Notes under the pieces: model-generated
Databases searched by the model: none
What the model was told of the DNA's origin: nothing
What the model saw: only the letters and a program-made list of their open reading frames with translations
Position numbers and translations under genes: made by a program
NCBI GenBank assembly: GCA_947377865.1
Contig: CANCHK010000012.1
Span: 1-45,908 of the forward strand
Direction: 5' to 3'
Length of the DNA: 45,908 nt
DNA from: Opitutia bacterium
GTDB lineage: Bacteria > Verrucomicrobiota > Verrucomicrobiia > Opitutales > UBA953
Shown here: positions 17,591 to 25,283 of the stretch, one piece after another
How the letters are laid out: every line of letters starts with the position of its first letter
How positions within the stretch are numbered: position 1 is the first letter of the stretch

Positions 17591-18709
17591 TCAGCGAGGG
17601 ATGTTGAGGCGATGGGAGATGCGACGGGTGCGTAGCATCGCTTCGCTCATGCGGGCGGCTTCGTCGGTGCCCCGGACATCCTTGCAGGCCGGGTGCGGTT
17701 CGGGAGAGGCGATGACGCCGAGTTGATGGAGCAGGTGCGCCGTGCTGTGCTTGTAGGCGGCCGCGCTGCCCTTGGCGTCGAGCCGGAAGACCTGGTCTTC
17801 GAGCGACTGGAAGGCTTCGAAGAGTTTGTAGACACGCGTGTCGAAGCAACCAGTCCCCGTGGGGAACTTCTTTCCTGGGGCGCCGTCGTCGAGCCACATG
17901 TCCTTGGCCGCGCAGATTTGCGGGGCGGCACTGCTGGCCGCGCCGATGAGGAGGGGCAGGCCGGTCTTGATCGCAGTAGCGATACCGTAGTCGTCGCCGC
18001 TGTGCGGGGCGAAATCGAGCTTCAGGTCCTTGCACATCGCGGCCCAGTAGAGGAAATGGGGTTCGTCCAGCGTGCTCACCTTGCCGCCTACGAACTTGGG
18101 GTGGATCGCGAGCTGGTGCAGGAGCCAAGGCTCATAGGGCGTGGCCCAGGAGACGAAGGAAGGCTCGAGGGCGTGGACGATGCCGGGTCGAACAAGCCAT
18201 TCGGCGATTTGGTAGTAGCCGTCGCGGCGACGCTCGGGGTCGAGCGAGTTGAGCCACTTCGACGTCATGATCATCACCTCGCAGTTGTCGTGCGCTTGGA
18301 CGAGGTCCAGGAGTGCACGATAGCGCTCGGCCTTGAAGGAGGTGTCGTCCTGCGCACCACGGGCGGTGATGCCGGCGATGAAACGCATGTCGGGGAAGGC
18401 CAGGCGGAATTGGCGGAGCACCTCGGCGTACATCTTGTCGTCGAGGTCGAAGATATAACCCGTATCGGCGTTAAGCACCGGCACGAGTTCGACGCCGTAA
18501 TGATCGGCAGCGGCCTTTTGCCAGCGGATCTCGGAGACGAAGCTCTTCCAGTCCGGCTGGCCGTTCTGGAAGGGCAGGAGTACCGCCGAACATAGGCGGG
18601 CCTTGGTGCGGTGGTCGACGAGGGCTTCCTCGGCCGTCCAGGCCCATTTCGTCGCGGACCAAGGCGTCGCCGGCGTCAGGTCTTCGGGGCGGTCGATCAG
18701 CGGCTTCAT
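17591..18709 (-). CDS. DapA/N-acetylneuraminate lyase superfamily protein
   Basis: Members of this TIM-barrel family use a Schiff-base lysine to cleave or dehydrate 2-keto acids. The 372-residue protein is longer than the usual ~300. The early strand SAVLLPFQNGQPDWKSF (41-57) corresponds to the family TPF motif. FVGGKVSTLDEPHFLYW (206-222) corresponds to the strand with the catalytic lysine, making Lys210 the candidate. HSGDD (236-240) matches the later GDD loop. The usual catalytic Tyr of YNxP is not evident; LEPSFVSWATPYEPW occupies that region. The ATG at 18709 faces the transporter gene across a 118-bp gap. It is most likely a catabolic aldolase or dehydratase rather than true DapA. Confidence 0.75.
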   Translation of the reverse strand: MKPLIDRPEDLTPATPWSATKWAWTAEEALVDHRTKARLCSAVLLPFQNGQPDWKSFVSEIRWQKAAADHYGVELVPVLNADTGYIFDLDDKMYAEVLRQFRLAFPDMRFIAGITARGAQDDTSFKAERYRALLDLVQAHDNCEVMIMTSKWLNSLDPERRRDGYYQIAEWLVRPGIVHALEPSFVSWATPYEPWLLHQLAIHPKFVGGKVSTLDEPHFLYWAAMCKDLKLDFAPHSGDDYGIATAIKTGLPLLIGAASSAAPQICAAKDMWLDDGAPGKKFPTGTGCFDTRVYKLFEAFQSLEDQVFRLDAKGSAAAYKHSTAHLLHQLGVIASPEPHPACKDVRGTDEAARMSEAMLRTRRISHRLNIPR

Positions 18710-18827
18710 GGGACGAAAGCCTTAGCAGGTAATTGGACGCTTGAAAACATTTGTTGCACGGCATGCCGCCAAGCAGAAATCGCCCCTTGAAGGCTTGGGT
18801 TATCTCCTTCTGATGGGAGCACACCCC
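18710..18827. promoter_or_regulatory. Shared divergent control region with palindrome CGGCATGCCG
   Basis: This 118-bp gap separates the two divergent catabolic units. It contains a perfect 10-bp palindrome CGGCATGCCG at 18759-18768, a candidate regulator site, with AT-richer sequence just before it (TTGAAAACATTTGTTG). GGGAG at 18816-18820 is the ribosome binding site that fixes the transporter start at 18828. No regulator gene is encoded in the locus. Confidence 0.4.
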
Positions 18828-20144
18828 ATGCACGACGCCAAAGACACCCGCGACGCAATTACCAAGGGCATGCAGATGACCCTGCTCGCCGGCTTCCTCG
18901 GTTGGATGATGGATGGTTACGAGCAGGCGCTCTTCCCGACCCTCGCCGGGCCGGCACTGAAAAGCATGGTCCCCGTCGATATCGTCGCGTTGGGCGCCAA
19001 GGCAATCAATGGTTGGGTCGGCGGCTGGATGGGCATCATCACCTCCGCTTTCCTCGTCGGCGCTGCGCTCGGTGGTGCGGCCTTCGGTTGGCTCGGCGAC
19101 CGCATCGGACGCGTGAAGGCGATGTCTTTCAGTATCCTCTTCTACTCCATCTTCAGCGGTGTCTGCTATTTCGCGACCGACCCCACGCACCTCGCCGCCG
19201 CGCGTTTCATGGCGGCCCTCGGCATGGGCGGAGAATGGGCGCTCGGCGTGGCGCTGGTGATGGAAGCGTGGCCGGAACGTCATCGCTCCAAGATGGCCGG
19301 CGCCATTGGCATGGCCGCCAACCTCGGCATGGTCCTCGTCGGCTGCATGGCGCTGGCTTACCCGGCCGACGGCAACTCGTGGCGGATCCACTTCCTGATT
19401 GGCGCCTCGCCGGCAATCCTGACCTTGCTGATCCGTCTCTTCGTTCCCGAGTCCGAGAAGTGGGAGCGTTCCGCCGCGAAGGAGGCTGCTTCGGCTACTC
19501 CGGCACGTTCCAAAATCGACGAGGTCTTCAGCGGCGAGCTCCGCGGAACGACCATCGCCGGCATCCTGATGGTATCTGTCGTCTTTGTCGGTACCTGGGG
19601 CGCGGTGCAGTGGGTTCCCCTTTGGATTGGCGACCTCGCCGGACCGGAGAACCCTCGTGCCAAGGCCCTTGCGATGGTCATCGTCTCTGTTGGTGCGTGC
19701 GTCAGCACCGTCGTCGCACCTTTGCTGCTGGCTAGGCTACGTCGACGCCTCGGCTACCAACTGCTTTGCCTCTTCGCCTTAGCCGCCACCATCTGGATCT
19801 ACCGAACGCCCGCAGTCTGGAGCGGACCAAAGCTATTTGATATCTTCCCGTGGGTCATGGCGCTCAAGGTCTTTACCCTCGGGATGGCTGCCACAGCCTT
19901 CTTCGGCTTCTTCCCGCTCTACCTACCTGAACTCTTCCCGACTCGCGTTCGCGCGACAGGGCAGGGCATCTGCTACAATACCGGCCGTCTGGTGGCCGTG
20001 CCGTTTGTGCTCCTGAGCGGCAAGCTGGTCGAGAGTCTCGGTGGTTACCAGCAGGCCGCCGCCGCCATCACGCTTGTCTACGCGGTCGGTCTGTTTGTTG
20101 CCCTACTGGGCAAGGAAACCTCCGGTCAAGCGCTGCAGGACTGA
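18828..20144 (+). CDS. MFS transporter, organic-acid:H+ symporter type
   Basis: A twelve-helix major facilitator carrier, probably proton-coupled and in the inner membrane. The ATG at 18828 is chosen because GGGAG lies 7 bases upstream; starts at 18813 (ATG) or 18741 (TTG) extend the frame into the control region. From this start it has 438 residues. LAGFLGWMMDGYEQALFPTL resembles the first helix of the aromatic-acid/organic-acid symporter group. The loop GWLGDRIGRVKAM is the MFS motif between helices 2 and 3, and FMAALGMGGEWALGVALVMEAW is typical of helices 4-5. The enolase-family gene starts 6 bp downstream, so they form an operon. Substrate is inferred to be an acid of the pathway. Confidence 0.85.
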   Translation: MHDAKDTRDAITKGMQMTLLAGFLGWMMDGYEQALFPTLAGPALKSMVPVDIVALGAKAINGWVGGWMGIITSAFLVGAALGGAAFGWLGDRIGRVKAMSFSILFYSIFSGVCYFATDPTHLAAARFMAALGMGGEWALGVALVMEAWPERHRSKMAGAIGMAANLGMVLVGCMALAYPADGNSWRIHFLIGASPAILTLLIRLFVPESEKWERSAAKEAASATPARSKIDEVFSGELRGTTIAGILMVSVVFVGTWGAVQWVPLWIGDLAGPENPRAKALAMVIVSVGACVSTVVAPLLLARLRRRLGYQLLCLFALAATIWIYRTPAVWSGPKLFDIFPWVMALKVFTLGMAATAFFGFFPLYLPELFPTRVRATGQGICYNTGRLVAVPFVLLSGKLVESLGGYQQAAAAITLVYAVGLFVALLGKETSGQALQD

Positions 20145-20150
20145 TTTCGA

Positions 20151-21557
20151 ATGAATCCCCGCGACGTCCAAATCCGCGCGGTGCGCTGGCATGCCTTGCC
20201 GGTCACCCTGCGACTCCCTCTCAAGTTTGGCCATGAGACCGTCACGAGCGTGGTCTGTGCCCGTGTGTGCGTCACGGTCGAGAAGGCCGACGGCTCCCGC
20301 GCCGAAGGGTGGGGCGAGACCCCGCTCAGCGTCCAGTGGGTGTGGCCTTCGCAGGTTCCTTATGATGTCCGCTCGAAGGCACTGCATGATTTCTGCGACA
20401 CGCTGACCGAGGCTTATGCGGCCTTCGGTGCCCGCGGCCATGCGATGGAGGTCGGCCATGATTTCCTCGAGGAAGCTTTGCCGGGTGTTCTAAAGAAATT
20501 CAACGCCGGTCTGCCCGAGGGCGTCGCGATTCCCACGCTCGCCGCGTTGGTCTGCTGCTCTCCTTTCGATCTGGCCCTGCATGATGCCTATGGCGTGGCC
20601 AATGGCGTGCCGACCTACTCGACCTACTGCGCCCCATGGATGAACCGCGACCTGTCTTCGTTTGTTACGCCGGCCGCCGACGCCACGGGCGTGTCTTTCG
20701 CCGGTCGTTATCCCGCTGACTATTTCCGCTCGCCGGTCACGCCTAAACTCCTCGCCTGGCATCTCGTCGGAGGGCTCGACTACCTCACGCTCGCCGAAGC
20801 CGGCGCGAACAAAGTAGCGGACGGTTATCCTTCCTCGCTCGACGAATGGATTAAGACCGACGGCCTGAAGGCCCTTAAGGTCAAATTACGAGGTAACGAC
20901 GCGCCCTGGGATTTCGAACGCCTGAAGCGTATCGCCGAGATCGGCCTACCGCTCGGCGTCGAACTCTTCACCGCCGACTTTAATTGCACGGTGATGGACC
21001 CGGCCTACGTGAATGGCGTCCTTGATCGCGTGAAGGCCGAGCTACCCGAACTTTGGAAGCGCCTCAGCTACGTCGAGCAGCCGTTCCCGTATGAGCTCGA
21101 GGAGCACCCTATCGATGTCCATTCGGTGAGCCAACGCATGCCGCTCTTCCTCGACGAAAGCGCGCACGATTGGCGCATCGTCCGTCTTGGCCGTGAACTC
21201 GGTTGGACCGGTGTGGCCCTCAAGACCTGTAAGACCCAGACTGGCGCGATCCTCAGCCTCTGCTGGGCTCGCGCCCACGGGATGCAGCTGATGGTCCAGG
21301 ATCTCACCAATCCCATGATGGCTCAGATGACGCATATTCTGCTCGCCGCCCATGCCCCGACGATCGCTGGCGTGGAGACCAATGGCATGCAGTTCTATCC
21401 CGCAGCTTCCGCCGCCGAGGCCAAGGTCCACCCACTCCTCTACTCGCGTCGCGACGGCCAGGTCGACGGCTCCAGCCTGCACGGCCTTGGTTTCGGCTAT
21501 CGCCTCGCTGAAATCGGCCGCGAATTGCCCCCGGTCCGTCGTTCCGCCGGTCGCTGA
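20151..21557 (+). CDS. Enolase-superfamily enzyme, MLE-like
   Basis: Enolase-superfamily enzymes abstract a proton next to a carboxylate and give racemisation, dehydration or cycloisomerisation. The 468-residue protein is long for the family (usually ~370). The N-terminal capping domain includes AEGWGETPL (51-59). In the barrel, LKVKL gives Lys243 and Lys245 (KxK). Mg2+ ligand candidates are Asp276 (FTADFN), Glu309 (YVEQPF) and Asp335 (LDES). Lys358 in ALKTCKTQTG is the candidate opposing base, so this is the muconate-lactonising/dipeptide-epimerase layout rather than the mandelate-racemase His/Asp pair. Extra sequence at about residues 155-235 is unusual. It lies in an operon 6 bp after the transporter. 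Substrate unknown. Confidence 0.82.
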   Translation: MNPRDVQIRAVRWHALPVTLRLPLKFGHETVTSVVCARVCVTVEKADGSRAEGWGETPLSVQWVWPSQVPYDVRSKALHDFCDTLTEAYAAFGARGHAMEVGHDFLEEALPGVLKKFNAGLPEGVAIPTLAALVCCSPFDLALHDAYGVANGVPTYSTYCAPWMNRDLSSFVTPAADATGVSFAGRYPADYFRSPVTPKLLAWHLVGGLDYLTLAEAGANKVADGYPSSLDEWIKTDGLKALKVKLRGNDAPWDFERLKRIAEIGLPLGVELFTADFNCTVMDPAYVNGVLDRVKAELPELWKRLSYVEQPFPYELEEHPIDVHSVSQRMPLFLDESAHDWRIVRLGRELGWTGVALKTCKTQTGAILSLCWARAHGMQLMVQDLTNPMMAQMTHILLAAHAPTIAGVETNGMQFYPAASAAEAKVHPLLYSRRDGQVDGSSLHGLGFGYRLAEIGRELPPVRRSAGR

Positions 21558-21614
21558 GACCAATCGGCTTGCCTGCGGAGGGCGGGGAGGGTTTGTTCAC
21601 GGGACACCACCCCC

Positions 21615-22556
21615 ATGATGCTCCGTTCGCTCCTCCTCTGCCTGCTGTCGCTTAGCGTGTTCGCCGCCGACGCCCCTAAGCGCAAGGTCCTCTTCTTCAC
21701 CAAGTCTTCGGGCTACGAGCACGAGGTCATCTCTTATAAGAAGGGTCAGCCCAGCTTCGCCGAGAAGCAGCTCACCGAAATCGGCGCTGCCAATAACATC
21801 GAATTCGTCTTCTCCAAGGACGGCTCGAAATTCTCCCCCGAGTATCTCGCCCAGTTCGACAGCGTGATGTTCTACACCACCGGCGACCTCTGCTCCGAAG
21901 GCACCGACAAGAATCCGCCGATGTCCCCCGCCGGCAAGCAGGCGCTCTTCGATTTCGTGAAATCCGGCAAGGGCTTCGTGGGCACGCACTCCGCCGCCGA
22001 CACCTTCCACACCGACAACGAAGCCGTGAAGGGTCCGGAGCGTTTCGCCAATCACGGTGACAAGGCCGACGCTTACGTCTGCTTCCTTGGCGCCGAGTTC
22101 ATCCGCCACGGCAAGCAGCAGGTCGGTACGAACAAGGTCATCGACAAGACCTTCCCGGGTTTCGAGAAGGTCGGCGATGCGTTCTCTTTCGAGGAAGAAT
22201 GGTACACCCTCAAGGACTTCCGCCCCGAGATCCACGTTCTGACTGTCTTTAATGACCCCGCCCTCGAAGGTGACGACTACAAGCGCCCGGCCTACCCCAA
22301 CACCTGGGCCAAGAACGAAGGCAAAGGCCGCGTCTTCTACACCGCCATGGGCCACCGTGAAGACGTTTGGACCAACCCGACCTTCCAGCAGATTCTAATC
22401 GGTGGCCTCAGGTGGGCCAACGGCGATGCCAAGGCTCCGGACATGTCCCCGAATCTCCTCAAGGTCGCCCCGGGCGCCATGACGAATCAGCCTTACACGG
22501 CGACACCGGCCCCCAAGCCCAAGGCGCCGGCTAAGAAGACCGAAGCTAAGAAGTAA
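21615..22556 (+). CDS. Exported ThuA-domain protein
   Basis: ThuA domains have a glutamine-amidotransferase-like fold and are common in Planctomycetes and Verrucomicrobia, often beside sugar-catabolism genes; their chemistry is poorly defined. The 313-residue protein has a signal peptide (MMLRSLLLCLLSLSVFAADA). The ThuA core follows from residue 23 (KVLFFTKSSGYEHEVI). It includes VMFYTTGDL, GKGFVGTHSAADTFH, the EEEWYTLKDF segment, and GRVFYTAMGHREDVW near the end. A Pro/Lys/Ala-rich tail (APKPKAPAKKTEAKK) closes it. It follows the enolase-family gene by 57 bp and precedes a terminator-like hairpin, so it is probably the last gene of the operon. Confidence 0.9.
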   Translation: MMLRSLLLCLLSLSVFAADAPKRKVLFFTKSSGYEHEVISYKKGQPSFAEKQLTEIGAANNIEFVFSKDGSKFSPEYLAQFDSVMFYTTGDLCSEGTDKNPPMSPAGKQALFDFVKSGKGFVGTHSAADTFHTDNEAVKGPERFANHGDKADAYVCFLGAEFIRHGKQQVGTNKVIDKTFPGFEKVGDAFSFEEEWYTLKDFRPEIHVLTVFNDPALEGDDYKRPAYPNTWAKNEGKGRVFYTAMGHREDVWTNPTFQQILIGGLRWANGDAKAPDMSPNLLKVAPGAMTNQPYTATPAPKPKAPAKKTEAKK

Positions 22557-22566
22557 GTCCTCACGC

Positions 22567-22590
22567 AGGGCGGGCCGCAAAGCCCGCCTT
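22567..22590 (+). terminator. Terminator-like hairpin without a strong T-run
   Basis: The stem AGGGCGGGC (22567-22575) pairs with GCCCGCCTT (22582-22590) around loop CGCAAA, with one G-U pair. It is followed by GCTAATTTCT, so termination would be weak or protein-assisted. Confidence 0.55.
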
Positions 22591-22622
22591 GCTAATTTCT
22601 AGGCGGTTTCAACTGTCTCCCT

Positions 22623-23885
22623 ATGCGCGACACCCCCGCCGAAGCCACCAAGCTCAGCGAGCTTTCTTCGCACCAGAAGAAGTCTGGCTTCGCGGCCTGG
22701 TTGGGTTGGTTCTTTGACGGCCTCGACCTGCACCTCTACACGCTTGTCGCCACGGTCTTCGTGGCCGAGCTGCTGATGGTCAAGGAGTCTGACCCAGACG
22801 TGGCTCGATATGGCGCAATCGTTCAGGCTGCCTTCCTGCTCGGTTGGGCCTTGGGCGGAGCGTTCTTTGGCGTCATCGGTGATCGTCTCGGCCGCAGTCG
22901 CACGCTTGTCCTCACGATACTGACCTACGCGCTCTTCACCGGTCTGTCGTTCTTCGCGCACACCTGGTGGCAGCTGATGATCTTCCGCTTTCTTGCGGCG
23001 CTAGGCATTGGCGGCGAATGGGCGGTCGGTGCCTCGCTGCTCTCCGAGACCTGGCCGAAGAAGTGGCGCCCCTGGATTGCCGCGGTCCTGCAGTGTGCGG
23101 TCAACTTCGGCATCCTCGCCGCGATCGCGGCCGTCTTCATTCTGCAGCAGTTCCCCGGCTATCAACCGCGCTGGGTATTTCTCATTGGCGTCCTGCCGGC
23201 CTTCGTGACGCTTTGGATCCGCAAGGAGGTCCCCGAGACCGCCGAGTGGTCGGCTGAGAAGGGGAAGCGGGAAGTTCCGTCGATGGCTGGACTGTTCGGG
23301 CGCGATATCCGCCGCACGACATTCATTGCATCGCTGCTCTGTGCAATCTCCCTGACCGGGCATTGGTGTTTCATGTTCTGGCAGCAGGCCTTCATCCGGA
23401 ATCATCCGGCCGTGATTGACGGCTCGCCCGCCTCCAAGGCTAAGGTTGTATCCACCGCGCTCTTCTGGGTTATCTCGGCCTCCGTGGTCGGCAACTTTGC
23501 TTCCGGCTGGGCCGCCCAGCGCTTCGGTTATCGTCGTGCACTAGCGGCGTTCTTCGGCGTCTACTTCGTCCTAATGGCGCTTACGTTCGCCTTTCCTTGG
23601 AGTCTATCAGAGACCTATGTCCTCTACGCTGGCATCGGTTTCTGCCAGGGTGTCTTCGGTCTCTTCACGATGGCTCTGCCGCCGCTCTTCCCGACCTTAC
23701 TCCGCACGACGGGCGCGGGCTTTAGCTATAATATTGGGCGCGTTTTCGCGGCCGTGGGCACGGTCTTCTTCGGTATCTTCGCCAAAGTCGGCGATTTCAG
23801 TTCGGTGCTGCTCTACGCTTCGTTCTTATTCCTGCCCGCCGCGATCCTGGCGATGTGGTTGCCGACCGAAGAGGCTACTTCTTAA
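22623..23885 (+). CDS. MFS transporter, second organic-acid:H+ symporter-type carrier
   Basis: The 420-residue, twelve-helix major facilitator protein belongs to the same broad group as the product of 18828-20144 but is clearly diverged from it. WLGWFFDGLDLHLYTLVATV forms helix 1. GVIGDRLGRSRTLV is the MFS signature loop and FRFLAALGIGGEWAVGASLL is helix 4. PPLFPTLLRTTGAGFSYNIGR near residue 355 is a close counterpart of the other carrier's late helix. It sits 66 bp after the ThuA gene beyond a hairpin, so it may have its own transcript or read through. It overlaps the convergent EVE-domain gene by 11 bp. Confidence 0.88.
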   Translation: MRDTPAEATKLSELSSHQKKSGFAAWLGWFFDGLDLHLYTLVATVFVAELLMVKESDPDVARYGAIVQAAFLLGWALGGAFFGVIGDRLGRSRTLVLTILTYALFTGLSFFAHTWWQLMIFRFLAALGIGGEWAVGASLLSETWPKKWRPWIAAVLQCAVNFGILAAIAAVFILQQFPGYQPRWVFLIGVLPAFVTLWIRKEVPETAEWSAEKGKREVPSMAGLFGRDIRRTTFIASLLCAISLTGHWCFMFWQQAFIRNHPAVIDGSPASKAKVVSTALFWVISASVVGNFASGWAAQRFGYRRALAAFFGVYFVLMALTFAFPWSLSETYVLYAGIGFCQGVFGLFTMALPPLFPTLLRTTGAGFSYNIGRVFAAVGTVFFGIFAKVGDFSSVLLYASFLFLPAAILAMWLPTEEATS

Positions 23886-24336
23886 GTCCGCCTAGTCCCG
23901 CGATTGCCTTGAACTCGGCGGCGGTCACAGGTGTTACGGAGAGCCGGTTGCCAGGGCGCAGGATCAGCATGTCGCTCAACGCCGCAGAGTTGCGCAGGTC
24001 GGGCAGGCTGACGAGCCTTTTGAAGCCTTGATGGAACGAAACCTCGATACAGCTCCAGCGCGGATTGTCCTTGGTCGACTTAGCGTCATAGTAGTCCGAC
24101 TTGGGTTCGAACTGCGTGGGGTCGTCAAAGGCTTCTTTGGAGACCTTGGCCACGCCAATGATGCCAGGCTCGTCGCAGTTGGAGTGGTAGAACAGCACGA
24201 GGTCGCCGACCTTGGCGGAGCGCATGAAGTTGCGCGCTTGGTAATTCCGCACGCCGGTCCAGGGTTCCTTGCCCTTGCGTTCGAGTTCCTGGAAGGAGAA
24301 CTCGTCGGGTTCGGACTTCATCAGCCAGTGGTGCAT
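23875..24336 (-). CDS. EVE-domain (PUA-like) protein
   Basis: EVE domains are PUA-like folds that bind modified bases and are found in small stand-alone bacterial proteins and in human THYN1. The 153-residue protein spans the whole domain. It has MHHWLMKSEPDEFSFQEL at the N-terminus, the characteristic WTGVRNYQARNFMR (26-39), then VGDLVLFYHSNCDEPGIIGVAKV (43-65), and YDAKSTKDNPRWSCIEV. It is cytosolic, with no signal. Its target in bacteria is not settled; a role in modified DNA or RNA recognition is family inference. It ends inside the last codons of the convergent MFS gene. Confidence 0.93.
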   Translation of the reverse strand: MHHWLMKSEPDEFSFQELERKGKEPWTGVRNYQARNFMRSAKVGDLVLFYHSNCDEPGIIGVAKVSKEAFDDPTQFEPKSDYYDAKSTKDNPRWSCIEVSFHQGFKRLVSLPDLRNSAALSDMLILRPGNRLSVTPVTAAEFKAIAGLGGLKK

Positions 24337-24419
24337 GCGGCCAACGTGCAGGGCAGGGCGGCTTTTTCAAGGCAGGGCTGTGGTCTTGCGCTTTCGTCTC
24401 TGAGGAGCCTAATCACCCC

Positions 24420-25223
24420 GTGCGCCTGCTGGACTCCCATTGTCACCCGGAATACGCCCTCAAGGCTGGCCGTCTCGCCGCTTGGGTGGCCGAGTGTCGT
24501 GCGGCCGGCGTCGAGGGCGCCGTCGCCATCGGGACCGACCTCAAAGATTGGTCCGACTACCGTGATCTCGCGGCCCAGCAGCCTGATTTCTTCCGTCACA
24601 CGGTCGGCCTGCATCCCTGCCACGTCGAAGAGGGCTGGGAGGAGACCGTCGCGGCAATCTCGCCGTATTTCGCCGACCACACGCAACCCGCTGCGCTGGG
24701 GGAGATCGGCCTGGACTATTTCCGACTGCCCTCCGACGCCGCGCAAGCCGAGCGCATCAAGGGCTGGCAACAGGAAGCCTTCCGTCGCCAGCTGATGCTG
24801 GCCTATCAGTTCGGTTGTCCGGTGGTCATCCACTCGCGCCATGCCTTCGATGATTGCGTTCGTCTGATCGACGCCAGCGGCGTCGACTGGCGCAAGGTCG
24901 TCTTCCACTGCTTCGTCGAAGGGCCTGATCAGGTCCGTCAGGTCAACCAGCGCGGCGGTCGCGCCTCGTTCACCGGCATCATCAGCTACGCCAAGTCGGA
25001 GGAAATCCGTCAGGCGCTCAAGGCGCAGGGCCTTGCCCGCCTGATGCTCGAGACCGATGCGCCTTACCTCGCCCCGCAGTCCGTCCGCGGTAAGGAAAAT
25101 ACGCCCGCTTATCTTCCGGAAATTTGCGCCAAGGCCGCGGAGCTGCTGGGTCTGCCGGCCGACGAGGTCGCCGAGGTGGCCACGCGCAATGCCCGGGAGT
25201 TCTTCGGTTTCGCCGCAGGCTGA
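24420..25223 (+). CDS. TatD-family metal-dependent hydrolase/DNase
   Basis: TatD enzymes are metal-dependent nucleases of the amidohydrolase fold, involved in DNA repair and fragmentation. The 267-residue protein carries all expected ligands: His7 and His9 (DSHCHPE), Glu95 (LGEIGLDYFR), His138 (VIHSRHAFDD), His163 (FHCF) and Asp213 (ETDAPYLAPQ). The start is GTG at 24420, with GAGGAG at 24402-24407 about 12 bases upstream. The length and C-terminal ATRNAREFFGF match the family. The 60-bp gap to the following acyltransferase gene permits co-transcription. Confidence 0.94.
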   Translation: MRLLDSHCHPEYALKAGRLAAWVAECRAAGVEGAVAIGTDLKDWSDYRDLAAQQPDFFRHTVGLHPCHVEEGWEETVAAISPYFADHTQPAALGEIGLDYFRLPSDAAQAERIKGWQQEAFRRQLMLAYQFGCPVVIHSRHAFDDCVRLIDASGVDWRKVVFHCFVEGPDQVRQVNQRGGRASFTGIISYAKSEEIRQALKAQGLARLMLETDAPYLAPQSVRGKENTPAYLPEICAKAAELLGLPADEVAEVATRNAREFFGFAAG

Positions 25224-25283
25224 CACCACATTGTCACGGGTCCGCCCCCGTCTGTACGCACATCCGTGGCATCATTGCCATAG

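Noticed and set aside
17583-18128. N-terminal extension of the old yellow enzyme gene by about 182 codons
   Set aside because: The extension is Arg/Pro-rich, lies wholly opposite-frame to the DapA-like gene, and MTTPFKL at 17582 gives a normal protein.
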